From assembly GCA_900318215.1 (NCBI GenBank), contig ONJV01000001.1:1-35903 (forward strand): DNA of 35,903 bases, given 5' to 3'. Made by a program: the position numbers and the translations under genes. Within the stretch, counting starts at the first letter, position 1. Every line of letters starts with the position of its first letter. The notes beneath the pieces were generated by a model. That model made no database searches. It saw only the letters and a program-made list of their open reading frames with translations, and was not told the DNA's origin. This DNA comes from an uncultured Veillonellaceae bacterium (lineage in GTDB: Bacteria > Bacillota > Negativicutes > Selenomonadales > Selenomonadaceae). Positions 27,868 through 35,903 of this stretch are shown here, piece after piece.

Positions 27868-28722
27868 ATGAAACTTTTAGCGCAAGTCCCGGCTGCCTCC
27901 TTCGCCATCGTCGGCGGCTCCGGCACGCTTTCGAGTGATTTTCCCGCGCGGTCGAAAGACGCGGATGTCGAAATCCTCGCCGACGAGCTGCACTTTTCGA
28001 CGCCATACGGTGCGAGCCCGGCGATGCGGCTGTTCTCTGTCGCGGGCAAGCGCGTGCTGACGTGCCGCATGCACGGCTGGCGCTCGGGCGTCACGCGCGC
28101 CGATGCCTCGCGGCAGGTCTTCTGGGTCTTCCGCGAAGCGGGCGTCACGCGCATCCTCTCCGAGGGCGGCGTCGGCACGGTGAACAAGCTCCTCGACCTG
28201 CGGGATTTCATGATCCCGGACGACTATCTCGACCTCTCGTGCCGCAAGGACGTCATGCTCGACGGCCGGTACCTGCTCATCATGCGCGACGCGCTCTGCC
28301 CCGAGCTCCGCAAGGCGCTGATTTCCGCGACGCGCAAGCATTTCGATGGCCGCATTTTTCCGCGCGGCACGTACGCCGTGACGGACGGCCGCCATTTCGA
28401 GAGCCCGGCCGAAGTCGCGATGATGCAGGGCCACGCTGACATCGTCGGCCAGAGCATCGCGCCCGAAGTCTACCTCGCCCGCGAAATCGGCGCGTGCTAC
28501 GCGGGGCTCTACTTCACCGTCAACTACGGCGAAGGCATCCGCCGCGCCTGGTCGCACGACGACATGAAAGACATCTTCTACGATGACGCCCCGATGATTG
28601 GCGAAATCCTGCTCGACACCATCCGCAGCGTGGACGCCGACGAAAAACACTGCGAGTGTGAAAGCCTGCGGAAAGAGACACTGCTGAAGGACGTGTACAA
28701 CGAGGTTTCCAGCAAAGGGTGA
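27868..28722 (+). CDS. MTAP/PNP-family nucleoside phosphorylase-like enzyme
   Basis: 284-aa enzyme of the MTAP/PNP-2 family: FAIVGGSGTLSSDFP at the start, TPYGASP, CRMHGWR in the place of the family's RHG motif, VGTVNKLLDLRDFMIPDDYLD, then EVAMMQGHADIVGQSIAPEV and AREIGACYAGLYF. In true MTAP a TDYD segment reads the adenine; here the equivalent part (about 217-223) reads TVNYGEG, and the TTACGS-type phosphate loop reads SEGGVGT. Substrate is therefore uncertain. The place among mqn genes suggests it removes the base from (amino)futalosine, replacing MqnB. AAAGGATG precedes ATG 27868. Confidence 0.75.
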   Translation: MKLLAQVPAASFAIVGGSGTLSSDFPARSKDADVEILADELHFSTPYGASPAMRLFSVAGKRVLTCRMHGWRSGVTRADASRQVFWVFREAGVTRILSEGGVGTVNKLLDLRDFMIPDDYLDLSCRKDVMLDGRYLLIMRDALCPELRKALISATRKHFDGRIFPRGTYAVTDGRHFESPAEVAMMQGHADIVGQSIAPEVYLAREIGACYAGLYFTVNYGEGIRRAWSHDDMKDIFYDDAPMIGEILLDTIRSVDADEKHCECESLRKETLLKDVYNEVSSKG

Positions 28723-28727
28723 GACGA

Positions 28728-29783
28728 ATGAAGCGGCTTTTTTCGATTCTTCTCTTGTTGATTTGCACCCTTTCCCTCTCCGCCTGCGGCCGCGAGCCCT
28801 ATACGAAGACGGCCGTCGTCATGGATACGGTCGTCGAGCTGCAGGCGGATGACGGGGAGCAGGAGCAGGCCGTCGAGGAGGGCATCGCCTATCTCAAGAA
28901 GCTCGACGCGCTCGCGAGCCAGAAGGACGGCAGCGACCTCACGGCGCTGCGCCTCGCGGCCGGGACAGGCGAGTGGGTGCAGGTCTCGCCGGAAATCTAC
29001 GAGATGCTCGCCTTTTCCAAAGGCTGGTCGGAAAAGACAAACGGCGCGTTCGACATCACGACGGGGCCGCTCATCAAGCTCTGGGGCATCGGCACAGAGA
29101 GTGAGCGCGTCCCGTCGGACGCCGAAATCGCCGAAGCGCGCAGCCATGTCGGCTGGCAGAAGCTCGAGCTCCGCGCGGAAGACCACAGCGCCCGCCTGAC
29201 GGAGGCTGGCATGCGCGTCCACCTCGGCGCTGTCGCGAAGGGCTATGCCATCGACGGCCTGCGCAAAATCTACGAGAAGCACGGCGTCAAAAACGGCCTC
29301 GTGAGCCTCGGCGGCAGCTCCATCTATGCGCTCGGCAGCAATCCGAAGGGCAAGAAGTGGCGCATCGGCATCCGCCATCCGCGCGCGGACGACCCGAAGA
29401 CGTATCTCGGCGTCGCGCCGCTCGGCGATGCCGCGCTCTCGAGCTCCGGCGATTACGAGCGCTACTTCGAGCAGGACGGCCAGCGCTACCATCACATCTT
29501 CGATCCCGCGACGGGGCGTCCGGCCGCGACCGGCCTCGAGGGCGTCACCGTCGTCGCGCGCGGCGAGCACGCGGGCGAGCTTTCCGACATCCTCACGACG
29601 GCGCTCTTCGTGCTCGGCGAGGAAAAAGGCAAGGCGCTCATCGAAAGCTGCGGCGAAGACGTCACGGCGCTCTTCGTGCGGCAGGACGGCGAGACGTTCT
29701 GCCTCGGCACGGCCAAGAGCGGCGAGCTGCCGAATCTCAAGGGCATCCTCGAAGACGTCGATGACAGTGTCGCGTGGGAATAA
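28728..29783 (+). CDS. apbE: FAD:protein FMN transferase lipoprotein
   Basis: 351-aa ApbE-type flavin transferase that attaches FMN to Thr/Ser of exported flavoproteins such as RnfG/NqrC or fumarate reductase-like enzymes. The N-terminal signal has lipobox LSLSAC (Cys about 19). Motifs: MDTVVEL, KTNGAFDITTGPLIKLWGIG, LGAVAKGYAIDGL, GLVSLGGSSIYALG, HHIFDPATGRPA and a DILTTALFVLG segment with the magnesium-site Asp/Thr. ATG 28728 follows AAAGGGTG, 5 bases after the previous stop. It links this operon to quinone-dependent anaerobic electron transport. Confidence 0.94.
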   Translation: MKRLFSILLLLICTLSLSACGREPYTKTAVVMDTVVELQADDGEQEQAVEEGIAYLKKLDALASQKDGSDLTALRLAAGTGEWVQVSPEIYEMLAFSKGWSEKTNGAFDITTGPLIKLWGIGTESERVPSDAEIAEARSHVGWQKLELRAEDHSARLTEAGMRVHLGAVAKGYAIDGLRKIYEKHGVKNGLVSLGGSSIYALGSNPKGKKWRIGIRHPRADDPKTYLGVAPLGDAALSSSGDYERYFEQDGQRYHHIFDPATGRPAATGLEGVTVVARGEHAGELSDILTTALFVLGEEKGKALIESCGEDVTALFVRQDGETFCLGTAKSGELPNLKGILEDVDDSVAWE

Positions 29784-29806
29784 TGGCTAGGTTCTCCATT
29801 CAAATT

Positions 29807-29861
29807 CAGCCTCCCTCTCCGAGGGAGGGGGACCGCGAAGCGGTGGTGGGTGTGTCGGAGA
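29807..29861 (+). repeat. Interspersed palindromic repeat unit, solo, forward
   Basis: CCTCCCTC-tcc-GAGGGAGG, ACCGCGAAGCGGT, then GGTGGGTGTGTCGGAG. It lies 24 bases after apbE. No reverse partner is seen nearby. Confidence 0.78.
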
Positions 29862-29883
29862 TGGGTCATTTCAATTTATGAGA

Positions 29884-29930
29884 AAGGCTTCTGCGGAGGA
29901 CAAAAGATTCTTTCGCAGAAGCCTTCCTTT
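29884..29930 (+). terminator. Terminator hairpin before yitT
   Basis: aaggcttctgcg (29884-29895) pairs with cgcagaagcctt (29914-29925), followed by CCTTT. It probably ends the mqn-apbE transcript. Confidence 0.75.
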
Positions 29931-29958
29931 GCAAAACAACCAAATTATCAAGTACAAT
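29929..29958 (+). promoter_or_regulatory. Predicted yitT promoter
   Basis: TTGCAA (29929-29934), 18-bp spacer, TACAAT (29953-29958). It directly abuts the terminator. A second TACAAT at 29973-29978 is possible. Confidence 0.5.
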
Positions 29959-30015
29959 GTCCTCTTTTATGTTACAATGGAATGGACAAAACTTATGAAC
30001 AGGAGCGTGACGTCC

Positions 30016-30957
30016 ATGCCGGAACATCACTTGACCCCCAATCCCCAAGAACCCAGCGGTCAGTCCCCCATTCCCGTGGTGCCGGCAGTGAAGAAGACCA
30101 TCGCCCAGCACCGCAAGGCGTCGTTTTACATCAAGAAGTACGTGATGATTTTTCTCGGCGCCATCATCGCGTCCATCGGCCTCGAGCTCTTCCTGATTCC
30201 GAACCACGTCATCGACGGCGGCGTCGTCGGTATCTCCATCATGGCGAGCACGGTCACGCCGATGTCGTTCGGCTTCTTCCTCGTCGTGATGAACCTGCCG
30301 TTCCTCTATCTCGGCTACAAGCAGATTGGCAAGAACTTCGCCATCGCGACGCTCATCGCCATCTGCTTCCTCTCGGCGTGGTCGGCCGTGTTCGAGACGC
30401 TGCCGCGCGTCACGGAGGATCCGTTCCTCGCTGCCATTTTCGGCGGCATCATCGACGGCCTCGGCGTCGGCCTCATCATCCGCGCGGGCGGCTCGCTCGA
30501 CGGCACCGAGATCGTCGCCATCATCATGGATCGGCGCTCCGTCTTTTCCGTCGGCGAAGTCGTCATGTTCATCAACCTCTTCATCCTTTCGAGCGCGGGC
30601 CTGCTGTTCGGCTGGGACAAGGCGATGTATTCGCTCGTCGCCTACTTCGTCATCAGCAAGATGATCGACGTTGTCATCAAGGGCCTCGACGAAAGCTATG
30701 CCGTCATGATCGTCACGAACGAGCATGAAGACATCACGTCCGCCCTCAACGACCGCCTCGGCCGCGGCGTCACGCTGCTGCACGGCGCGGGCGGCTACAC
30801 CGGCGACAGCAAGGAAGTCCTCTACTGCGTCGTCACGCGCCTCGAAGTGGACAAGCTCAAGGAAATCGTGCTCGAAAAAGACGAAAACGCCTTCGTCACC
30901 ATTAACGCCGTCCACGACATCGTCGGCGGCCGCTTCAAGAAAAAAGCCATCCACTGA
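30016..30957 (+). CDS. YitT family membrane protein with DUF2179 domain
   Basis: 313-aa protein. About five to six membrane helices (45-240), with the YitT patterns FLIPNHVIDGGVVGISIM and GGIIDGLGVGLIIRAGGSLDGTEIVA, precede a cytoplasmic DUF2179 domain (about 235-310; GRGVTLLHGAGGYTGDSKEV, INAVHDIVGGRF). Members are thought to be transporters or membrane sensors, substrate unknown. ATG 30016 is preferred, with AGGAG 10 bases upstream; the open frame runs back to 29878 through the promoter and terminator, which rules the longer form out. The restriction gene follows after 24 bases. Confidence 0.9.
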   Translation: MPEHHLTPNPQEPSGQSPIPVVPAVKKTIAQHRKASFYIKKYVMIFLGAIIASIGLELFLIPNHVIDGGVVGISIMASTVTPMSFGFFLVVMNLPFLYLGYKQIGKNFAIATLIAICFLSAWSAVFETLPRVTEDPFLAAIFGGIIDGLGVGLIIRAGGSLDGTEIVAIIMDRRSVFSVGEVVMFINLFILSSAGLLFGWDKAMYSLVAYFVISKMIDVVIKGLDESYAVMIVTNEHEDITSALNDRLGRGVTLLHGAGGYTGDSKEVLYCVVTRLEVDKLKEIVLEKDENAFVTINAVHDIVGGRFKKKAIH

Positions 30958-30981
30958 CGCTCTGGAAAAGAGGCATCCCCC

Positions 30982-33900
30982 ATGGAAAATCAGGCGAAAG
31001 CCGCTGCCGCCTTTGCCAAGAAATGGCAGGGCATCGGCGACGAAAAACAAGACAGCCAGCGCTTCTGGTTCGAGCTCCTGCAAAAAGTCTACGGCATCGA
31101 AGACCCCGCGAGCTTCGTCCGCTTCGAGCAGCGCGTCAAGCTCTCCCACGTCAGTTTCATCGACGTCATGATCCCCGCGACGCACACCATGATTGAGCAG
31201 AAAAGTCTCGGCAAAGACCTCGACGCGCCCATCAAGCAATCTGACGGCACATTCCTCAAACCATTCGAGCAGGCGAAACGCTACGCCGCCGCCCTGCCAT
31301 ACTCCGAGCGCCCGCGCTGGATCGTCTCGTGCAACTTCTCCGAATTCCACGTCTACGACATGGAGCGGCCGAACGACGAACCCGAGCGCATCGCACTCAA
31401 AGACCTCGGCAAAGAATACTACCGCCTCCACTTCCTCGTCGACGTCCGCGACAGCCACATCCAGCGCGAAATGGACCTCTCACGCGAAGCCGGCACGCTC
31501 GTCGGCAAGATCTACAGCGCCCTGCTGCCGTGCTATGGCGACGCACCGACCGCGAAAGACCTGCAAGACCTCAACAAGCTCATCGTCCGCCTCGTCTTCT
31601 GCTTTTACGCCGAAGACGCCGGACTTTTCGGCCGCCGCAATACCTTTCACGACTATCTTGCCTCGTTCCGCCCGCAGCATTTTCGCACCGGCTTGCGCGA
31701 TCTTTTCCGCGTGCTCGACCAACCCATCGCCGACCGTGATAAATTCATCGAACCCGAGCTCGCCGCGTTTCCCTACGCCAATGGCAGCCTTTTTACGGAA
31801 GACGTCCCCATCCCGCCGATCGACGAGCCGACGCGCAACCTCATCCTCGAAGAAGGTTGCGGTTTTGACTGGCGCGAAATTTCTCCGACGATTTTCGGGG
31901 CAATATTTGAGGGCACATTAAATCCCGAAACGCGTCGCCACGGCGGCATGCATTATACGAGCATCGAAAATATTCACAAGGTGATCGACCCGCTCTTTTT
32001 CACCGAATATAAAAATCGCTTCCAAGACGCCATGCAGGAAAAGCAGCCGAAAAAACGCACGGAAAAACTCCGCGCCCTGCAAAAAGAACTCGGACGCGGA
32101 AAATATTTTGAACCCGCCTGCGGCAGCGGCAATTTTTTGACAGAAAGCTATCTGTCCCTGCGCCGTCTCGAAAATGACATCCTGCGCGAGACGCTCATGG
32201 GCGAAAGCGGCACGGGCGTCCTCGGTCTCGACTTCGGCGGCAGCACGGAAGAAGACTACGTCCACGTCTCCATCCAGCAATTCTACGGCATCGAGATCAA
32301 CGACTTCGCGACGAGTGTCGCCAAGACCGCCATGTGGATCGCGGAAAGCCAGATGTTCCGCGAAACAGAAGACATCATCCACAAGGAAATGGACTTCCTG
32401 CCGCTCCATACGAACAGCAACATCCGCGAAGGAAACGCGCTGCGCATGGACTGGAAGGAAGTACTGCCGCCGAGCGATGACGTTAAGATTCTCGGGATTC
32501 CCTGTAGTGATCTCCGTGCGCGTCTCCTAAGTCTCCCTTGCATCTCCTCTCAGATCCGCACCAGAACGGCATGCTGATGTCAATGCCAGCCCTGCTGAGC
32601 CTCTGCGTGCATTGATAGCAGCATGCCGTTCTGGTATCCTCGCCAGCCGGAGATGCGAAGACGCAAAATACCCTGTCTTCTACGCACAGATCCTGATTGT
32701 ACGGGAGGTGGCATTGATCTATGGCACAGCCACTACGGAGAATCTTCAATCCACCATTTGTGGGCTACTCGCTGCAATCGAAAGAACAGAAAGCCGACAT
32801 GCTCGCCACGTACATCGACGAAAACGGCAAGCCGTATAAAAAGGCTGGAAAAATCGATTACGTCTCCGGCTGGTATTTCAAGGCCGCCGAATACATGAAC
32901 GGCACGAACGTCAAAACCGCCTTCGTCTCGACAAACTCCATCACGCAGGGCGAACAAGTCGCCGACATCTGGGAGCCGCTTTATCATCGCTTCGGCATCC
33001 ACATCGATTTTGCCTATCGGACCTTCCGTTGGGATAGCGAAAGCACAAATAAAGCACACGTCCATGTCGTGATTATTGGATTGAGTGCGTGCGAAAATAA
33101 CGGTGAAAAATACCTCTTCACCGATAATATTTCAAAGCATGTTGACGAAATAAATCCATACCTCCATGCAGCAAAAACTGTTTTTATAAAAGCGCGGACA
33201 AAAGCTCTTTGCGATGTTCCCAAAATGCTCTCTGGAAATCGCCCAACGGATGGCGGAAATTTGATTTTGTCAGAAGACGAAAAAAATGATTTATTGCAAA
33301 AAGAACCGGGCGCAGAAAAATTCGTAAAACGTTTCATGATGGGCTACGAATTTATCAATAATGTTCCGCGTTATTGCCTGTGGCTTGTTGACGCAGAACC
33401 AAGTGAATTAAAAAAAATTACCATTGGTCACAAAGCGCGTCACTCTCTGCAAAAAATCCCGTTTGGAAAGCACCGATAAAGGACGGCAAAAACTCGCTGA
33501 CACACCGACATTATTCCGCGAGCAAATGAATCCAGATGCATGTATTGTTTTGCCGAAAGTTTCATCTCAGAGACGCAGATATATTCCGATGGGATATATT
33601 GACAACCAAACGATTGCAGGCGATAAATTATTTATCATCCCAGATGCAACACTCTATCATTTCGGTATTTTGAACAGTAACGTTCACATGGCATGGATGC
33701 GGACAATTTCTGGAAGGTTGAAAAGCGACTACAGTTATTCCATCAATGTCGTCTACAACAACTTCCCGTGGCCGACCCCGACGCCGGAGCAGCGTGCGGA
33801 GATTGAGCGCACGGCGCAGGGCATTTTGGACGCCCGCAGCCATCATCCCGACAGCTCCCTCGCCGACCTCTACGACGAAGTCTTCATGCCCAAAGACCTC

Positions 33901-34023
33901 CGCGAAGCCCACCGTTCCAACGACCGCGCCACCCTCCGCGCCTACGGCTTCCCCCTGAAAATCACCGAACCCGACTGCGTCGCCGAGCTCATGAAGCGGT
34001 ACGAGGAACTGGCGAAAGAGTAG
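30982..34023 (+). pseudogene. MmeI-like (type IIL) restriction-methyltransferase gene, broken twice
   Basis: Remains of a bifunctional restriction enzyme/adenine methyltransferase of about 930 residues. Part 1 (30982-32496) has an N-terminal PD-(D/E)XK-type site (FIDVMIPATHTMIEQKS), a helical linker and methyltransferase motif I (FEPACGSGNFLTESYLSLRR). The frame is then cut at KILG by a 249-bp element; after it the gene resumes with NPPFVGYSLQS (motif IV, from 32748) and DIDFAYR-like target-recognition sequence to 33479. A second break, one extra A in an A8 run (33410-33417), shifts to the final frame ending at 34023 (PTLFREQ...LFIIPDATLYHFGIL). With 7 A the last two parts would join. It is almost surely inactive as read. 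Confidence 0.88.
32496..32744. mobile_element. MITE-like palindromic insertion in the restriction gene
   Basis: A 249-bp segment foreign to the gene frame. Its ends match as inverted repeats, GATTCCCTGTAGTGA (left) and GATTCTCCGTAGTGG (right, complemented), 12 of 15 identical. Inside is a perfect 17-bp inverted repeat, accagaacggcatgctg (32560-32576) with its complement at 32619-32635, and a further 8-bp pair, gcatctcc/ggagatgc. It has no credible gene. No clear target duplication is seen, and the net gain in the gene is 251 bp if codons GGG and AAT were adjacent. Confidence 0.75.
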
Positions 34024-34048
34024 GACTGCAAAGGTCATGCAAACTTTT

Positions 34049-34248
34049 GGCCTCCCTCTCCGAGGGAGGGGGACCGCGAAGCGGTGGTGGGAGTGGCGAA
34101 GGTATGGTGCACCAATGTCATCGATTGTGCAGTCGAAGAGATTTCCTGAGTTCTACCTTCGACTGCACAATCGAACTTTACTTCACGTCGTACCTTCGCC
34201 ACACCTCCAGTCGCCTTCAGCGCCAGCCCCCTCAGGGAGGGGGCCTTA
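34049..34248. repeat. Composite repeat: forward and reverse units in inverted order
   Basis: Forward unit 34049-34105 (inner arm gtggcgaaggta) and reverse unit 34190-34248 (taccttcgccacacc). The core holds a second inverted pair, tgtgcagtcgaag against cttcgactgcaca (about 34125-34168). It fills the 268 bp between the restriction pseudogene and the secreted-protein gene. Confidence 0.8.
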
Positions 34249-34291
34249 GGTTGATTGGCTTTTTAATTTTTCCAGAAAGGTCGCGATCACC

Positions 34292-34978
34292 ATGCGAAAA
34301 AAACTTCCACTATTTATTTTTTTCTGCACGCTGGTATGTTTGCTCTGCGCGTCCGTTGTTTTTGCAGCAGAAAAAAATAACGCGCAGGAAAAAACCGAGG
34401 TGCAGACGGCCAGCACGCCGCAGACGCTGCGGCTCGCTCGCGTGCCGCTGATCGTGCGGTCGTCGTATGCGGATGACGAGGTGGAAAATCTCCTCGAAGA
34501 CCGCCTTGACCGTGCGCTGCATGTGCCGCTGAATGATACGATGCATTATGTCGAGGAGCTGCCGGCGTCGGACGTCGAGGCGGCGCTCGATGAGGTGCTC
34601 GCAGACCTCAAAAAAGAGAAGCGCCGCGTGCGCATGAAGGACGCGATGCAGCTGCTTGCGGAGAAGCTCGATGCCGACCTCGTCGTCTGTCCTGTACTGA
34701 CGGATTACCGCGAGATCATCTTTTATGGCGGTGGCGGATGGGATTGGGATTCCGTCGCGGATTCCATGATCCTTGAGAGCCGCGTCGGCCTCGAGCTTGA
34801 TGGCTACGACCGCACGACGCAGGAAAATTTCTCCGAGGCCACGAGCCGTTTCTACCACGAGGGCTACGCCCCGCGCGGCCGCGCCTCCGTGCTCGCGAAA
34901 GACGCCCTCGAAAGCCTCATCGCCGAGACGGACATCAACGAACGCGTGATGCGGACGGTACGGGAAAGAGTGAAATGA
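34292..34978 (+). CDS. Secreted protein of unknown function
   Basis: 228-aa protein. Residues 1-26 form a signal peptide (KKLPLFIFFCTLVCLLCASV, cleavage probably after VFA). The mature part is acidic-basic mixed helix, with a strand-rich centre ADLVVCPVLTDYREIIFYGG, GGWDWDSVADSMILESRVGL, and a helical end. I do not recognise the family; the layout is reminiscent of small periplasmic proteins with an ASHA/GNA1162-like nucleotide-binding fold, but that is a guess. GAAAGG lies 13 bases before ATG 34292. It seems to be a single-gene unit. Confidence 0.75.
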   Translation: MRKKLPLFIFFCTLVCLLCASVVFAAEKNNAQEKTEVQTASTPQTLRLARVPLIVRSSYADDEVENLLEDRLDRALHVPLNDTMHYVEELPASDVEAALDEVLADLKKEKRRVRMKDAMQLLAEKLDADLVVCPVLTDYREIIFYGGGGWDWDSVADSMILESRVGLELDGYDRTTQENFSEATSRFYHEGYAPRGRASVLAKDALESLIAETDINERVMRTVRERVK

Positions 34979-35006
34979 TGAAATCGAACGCTCGCCAAAT
35001 TTCCTC

Positions 35007-35035
35007 TTGACAGATGAACTGTAACATTGTATAAT
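35007..35035 (+). promoter_or_regulatory. Consensus sigma-70 promoter of metY
   Basis: TTGACA (35007-35012), 17-bp spacer, TATAAT (35030-35035): perfect hexamers and spacing. The leader of about 50 nt has one small hairpin (aaacata/tatgttt, 35039-35061) and is too short for a SAM riboswitch. Confidence 0.9.
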
Positions 35036-35091
35036 TCCAAACATAGCAATCAGATATGTTTACTGGAACGGAAGACATAGGAGGAAGTACC

Positions 35092-35903
35092 ATGAGCGAA
35101 GAGAGAAAGTACCACTTTGAGACGCTGCAGCTGCATGTCGGCCAGGAAGAGGCCGATCCCGCGACGGATGCGCGCGCCGTGCCGATCTACCAGACGACGA
35201 GCTATGTGTTCCGCAACTGCCAGCACGCGGCTGACCGTTTCGGCCTGAAGGATGCGGGCAACATCTACGGCCGCCTGACGAACCCGACGGAGGACGTGCT
35301 CGAGAAGCGCCTCGCGGCACTCGAAGGCGGCGTCGCGGCGCTCGCATTCGCATCCGGCGCGGCGGCGGTCACGGCGGCGGTGCAGGGCCTCGTCCATGCC
35401 GGCCAGCACATCGTCGCGGCCACGACGATCTACGGTGGCACGTTCAACCTCTTCGAGCACACGTTCCCCGATTTCGGCATCGAGACGACGTTCGTCGATC
35501 CGACGAAGGGCACGCAGGTCTTCGAGGACGCGATCCAGGACAACACGCAGATCATCTACATCGAGTCCGTCGGCAATCCGAACGCGAACCTCATCGACAT
35601 CGAGGCGGTCGCGAAAATCGCGCATGCGCACAAGATTCCGCTCGTCGTCGATTCCACGTTCGCGACGCCGTACCAGCTGCGCCCGTTCGACTACGGCGCC
35701 GACATCGTCGTGCACTCCGCGACAAAGTTCATCGGCGGCCACGGCACGACGCTCGGCGGCGTCGTCATCGACAGCGGCAAGTTTGACTGGGCGGCCTCGG
35801 GCAAATTCCCGTGGCTCGTCGAGAAGAACGTCAGCTATCACGGCCTGAGCTTCGCGAAAGACATCGGCGCGGCGGCCTTTGTCGTCTACCTGCGCGCGCT
35901 TCT
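35092..35903 (+). CDS. metY: O-acetylhomoserine sulfhydrylase, 3' truncated by the window
   Basis: PLP enzyme of the Cys/Met-metabolism family that makes homocysteine (or methionine) from O-acetylhomoserine and sulfide. The first 270 residues are visible: FETLQLHVGQEEADPATDAR, AVPIYQTTSYVF, YGRLTNPTEDVLEKRLAALE, ALAFASGAAAV, YGGTFNLFEHTF, VVDSTFATPY and SATKFIGGHGTTLGG, containing the PLP lysine. The early HVGQ and NPT segments favour MetY over MetB/MetC. ATG 35092 has AGGAGG (35079-35084) upstream. The frame is still open at the window end; about 155 residues should be missing. Confidence 0.93.
   Translation, partial: MSEERKYHFETLQLHVGQEEADPATDARAVPIYQTTSYVFRNCQHAADRFGLKDAGNIYGRLTNPTEDVLEKRLAALEGGVAALAFASGAAAVTAAVQGLVHAGQHIVAATTIYGGTFNLFEHTFPDFGIETTFVDPTKGTQVFEDAIQDNTQIIYIESVGNPNANLIDIEAVAKIAHAHKIPLVVDSTFATPYQLRPFDYGADIVVHSATKFIGGHGTTLGGVVIDSGKFDWAASGKFPWLVEKNVSYHGLSFAKDIGAAAFVVYLRAL

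Noticed and set aside
32496-32744. Element in the restriction gene as a group II intron or coding IS
   Set aside because: It is only 249 bp, has no transposase or intron domain features, and is mainly inverted repeats.
32721-33479. Separate gene starting at ATG 32721
   Set aside because: Its first codons lie in the inserted element; the real similarity starts at NPPF (32748), which continues the upstream methyltransferase.
35036-35091. SAM or T-box riboswitch ahead of metY
   Set aside because: The predicted leader is only about 50 nt with a single 7-bp hairpin, too small for either class.

Overview
The window is about 36 kb of GC-rich chromosomal DNA that looks like an anaerobic member of the Negativicutes (Selenomonadaceae-like, e.g. 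Selenomonas/Mitsuokella). This rests on the mix of gene families: a quinone-linked [NiFe] hydrogenase, futalosine-route menaquinone genes, YitT and AAA-ATPase/PD-(D/E)XK genes, and strong Shine-Dalgarno sites. The genus is inference. Most long antisense reading frames are GC-driven shadows and were left out.

Region by region. Bases 1-840: the 3' end of an Rpn-type nuclease gene and tRNA-Ala(CGC). Bases 931-10053: a one-direction hydrogenase block, hyaA-hyaB-hyaC, a small CxxCGC/HMA-like protein, hypA-hypB-hyaD-hypC-hypD-hypE, punctuated by an interspersed palindromic repeat family. hypF is not in the window. Bases 10251-19190: an accessory island with two paralogous membrane Ser/Thr kinases, two paralogous XRE regulators, a zinc-ribbon/OB-fold membrane protein operon, three type II toxin-antitoxin pairs (DUF4258/YgiT, MazEF, HicAB) and a type I-like peptide toxin locus. 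Bases 19196-22182: an AAA-ATPase/nuclease gene, an orphan substrate-binding protein and a second type I-like locus. Bases 22211-29783: a menaquinone cluster with two mqnE-like genes, mqnC, a 7TM diguanylate cyclase, an MTAP/PNP-like enzyme and apbE. Bases 29807-34023: yitT and a wrecked MmeI-like restriction-modification gene, split by a 249-bp palindromic element and an A8 frameshift. Bases 34049-35903: a composite repeat, a secreted protein gene and the 5' part of metY behind a consensus promoter.

How the parts fit. The hydrogenase probably oxidises H2 outside the membrane and passes electrons through cytochrome b to menaquinone, whose late ring-forming enzymes are encoded about 12 kb downstream. 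The Hyp proteins and HyaD mature the active site. In this set the N-terminal metal motif usual for HypB sits on a separate small protein.

The strongest unusual signal is a pair of convergent loci (18158-18475 and 21872-22182). Each encodes a 30-residue hydrophobic peptide on the minus strand and has a promoter for a short RNA on the plus strand, with a shared bidirectional terminator. A direct repeat makes each RNA complementary to the Shine-Dalgarno site and start codon of its own toxin. The repeats differ between the loci in step with the first toxin codons, so each antitoxin appears specific for its own partner. This is the architecture of Fst/par type I toxin-antitoxin systems. A second signal is a GTGA-N7-TCAC box found upstream of both XRE paralogs and over the start of the zinc-ribbon operon, which suggests one regulon linking the duplicated cassettes.
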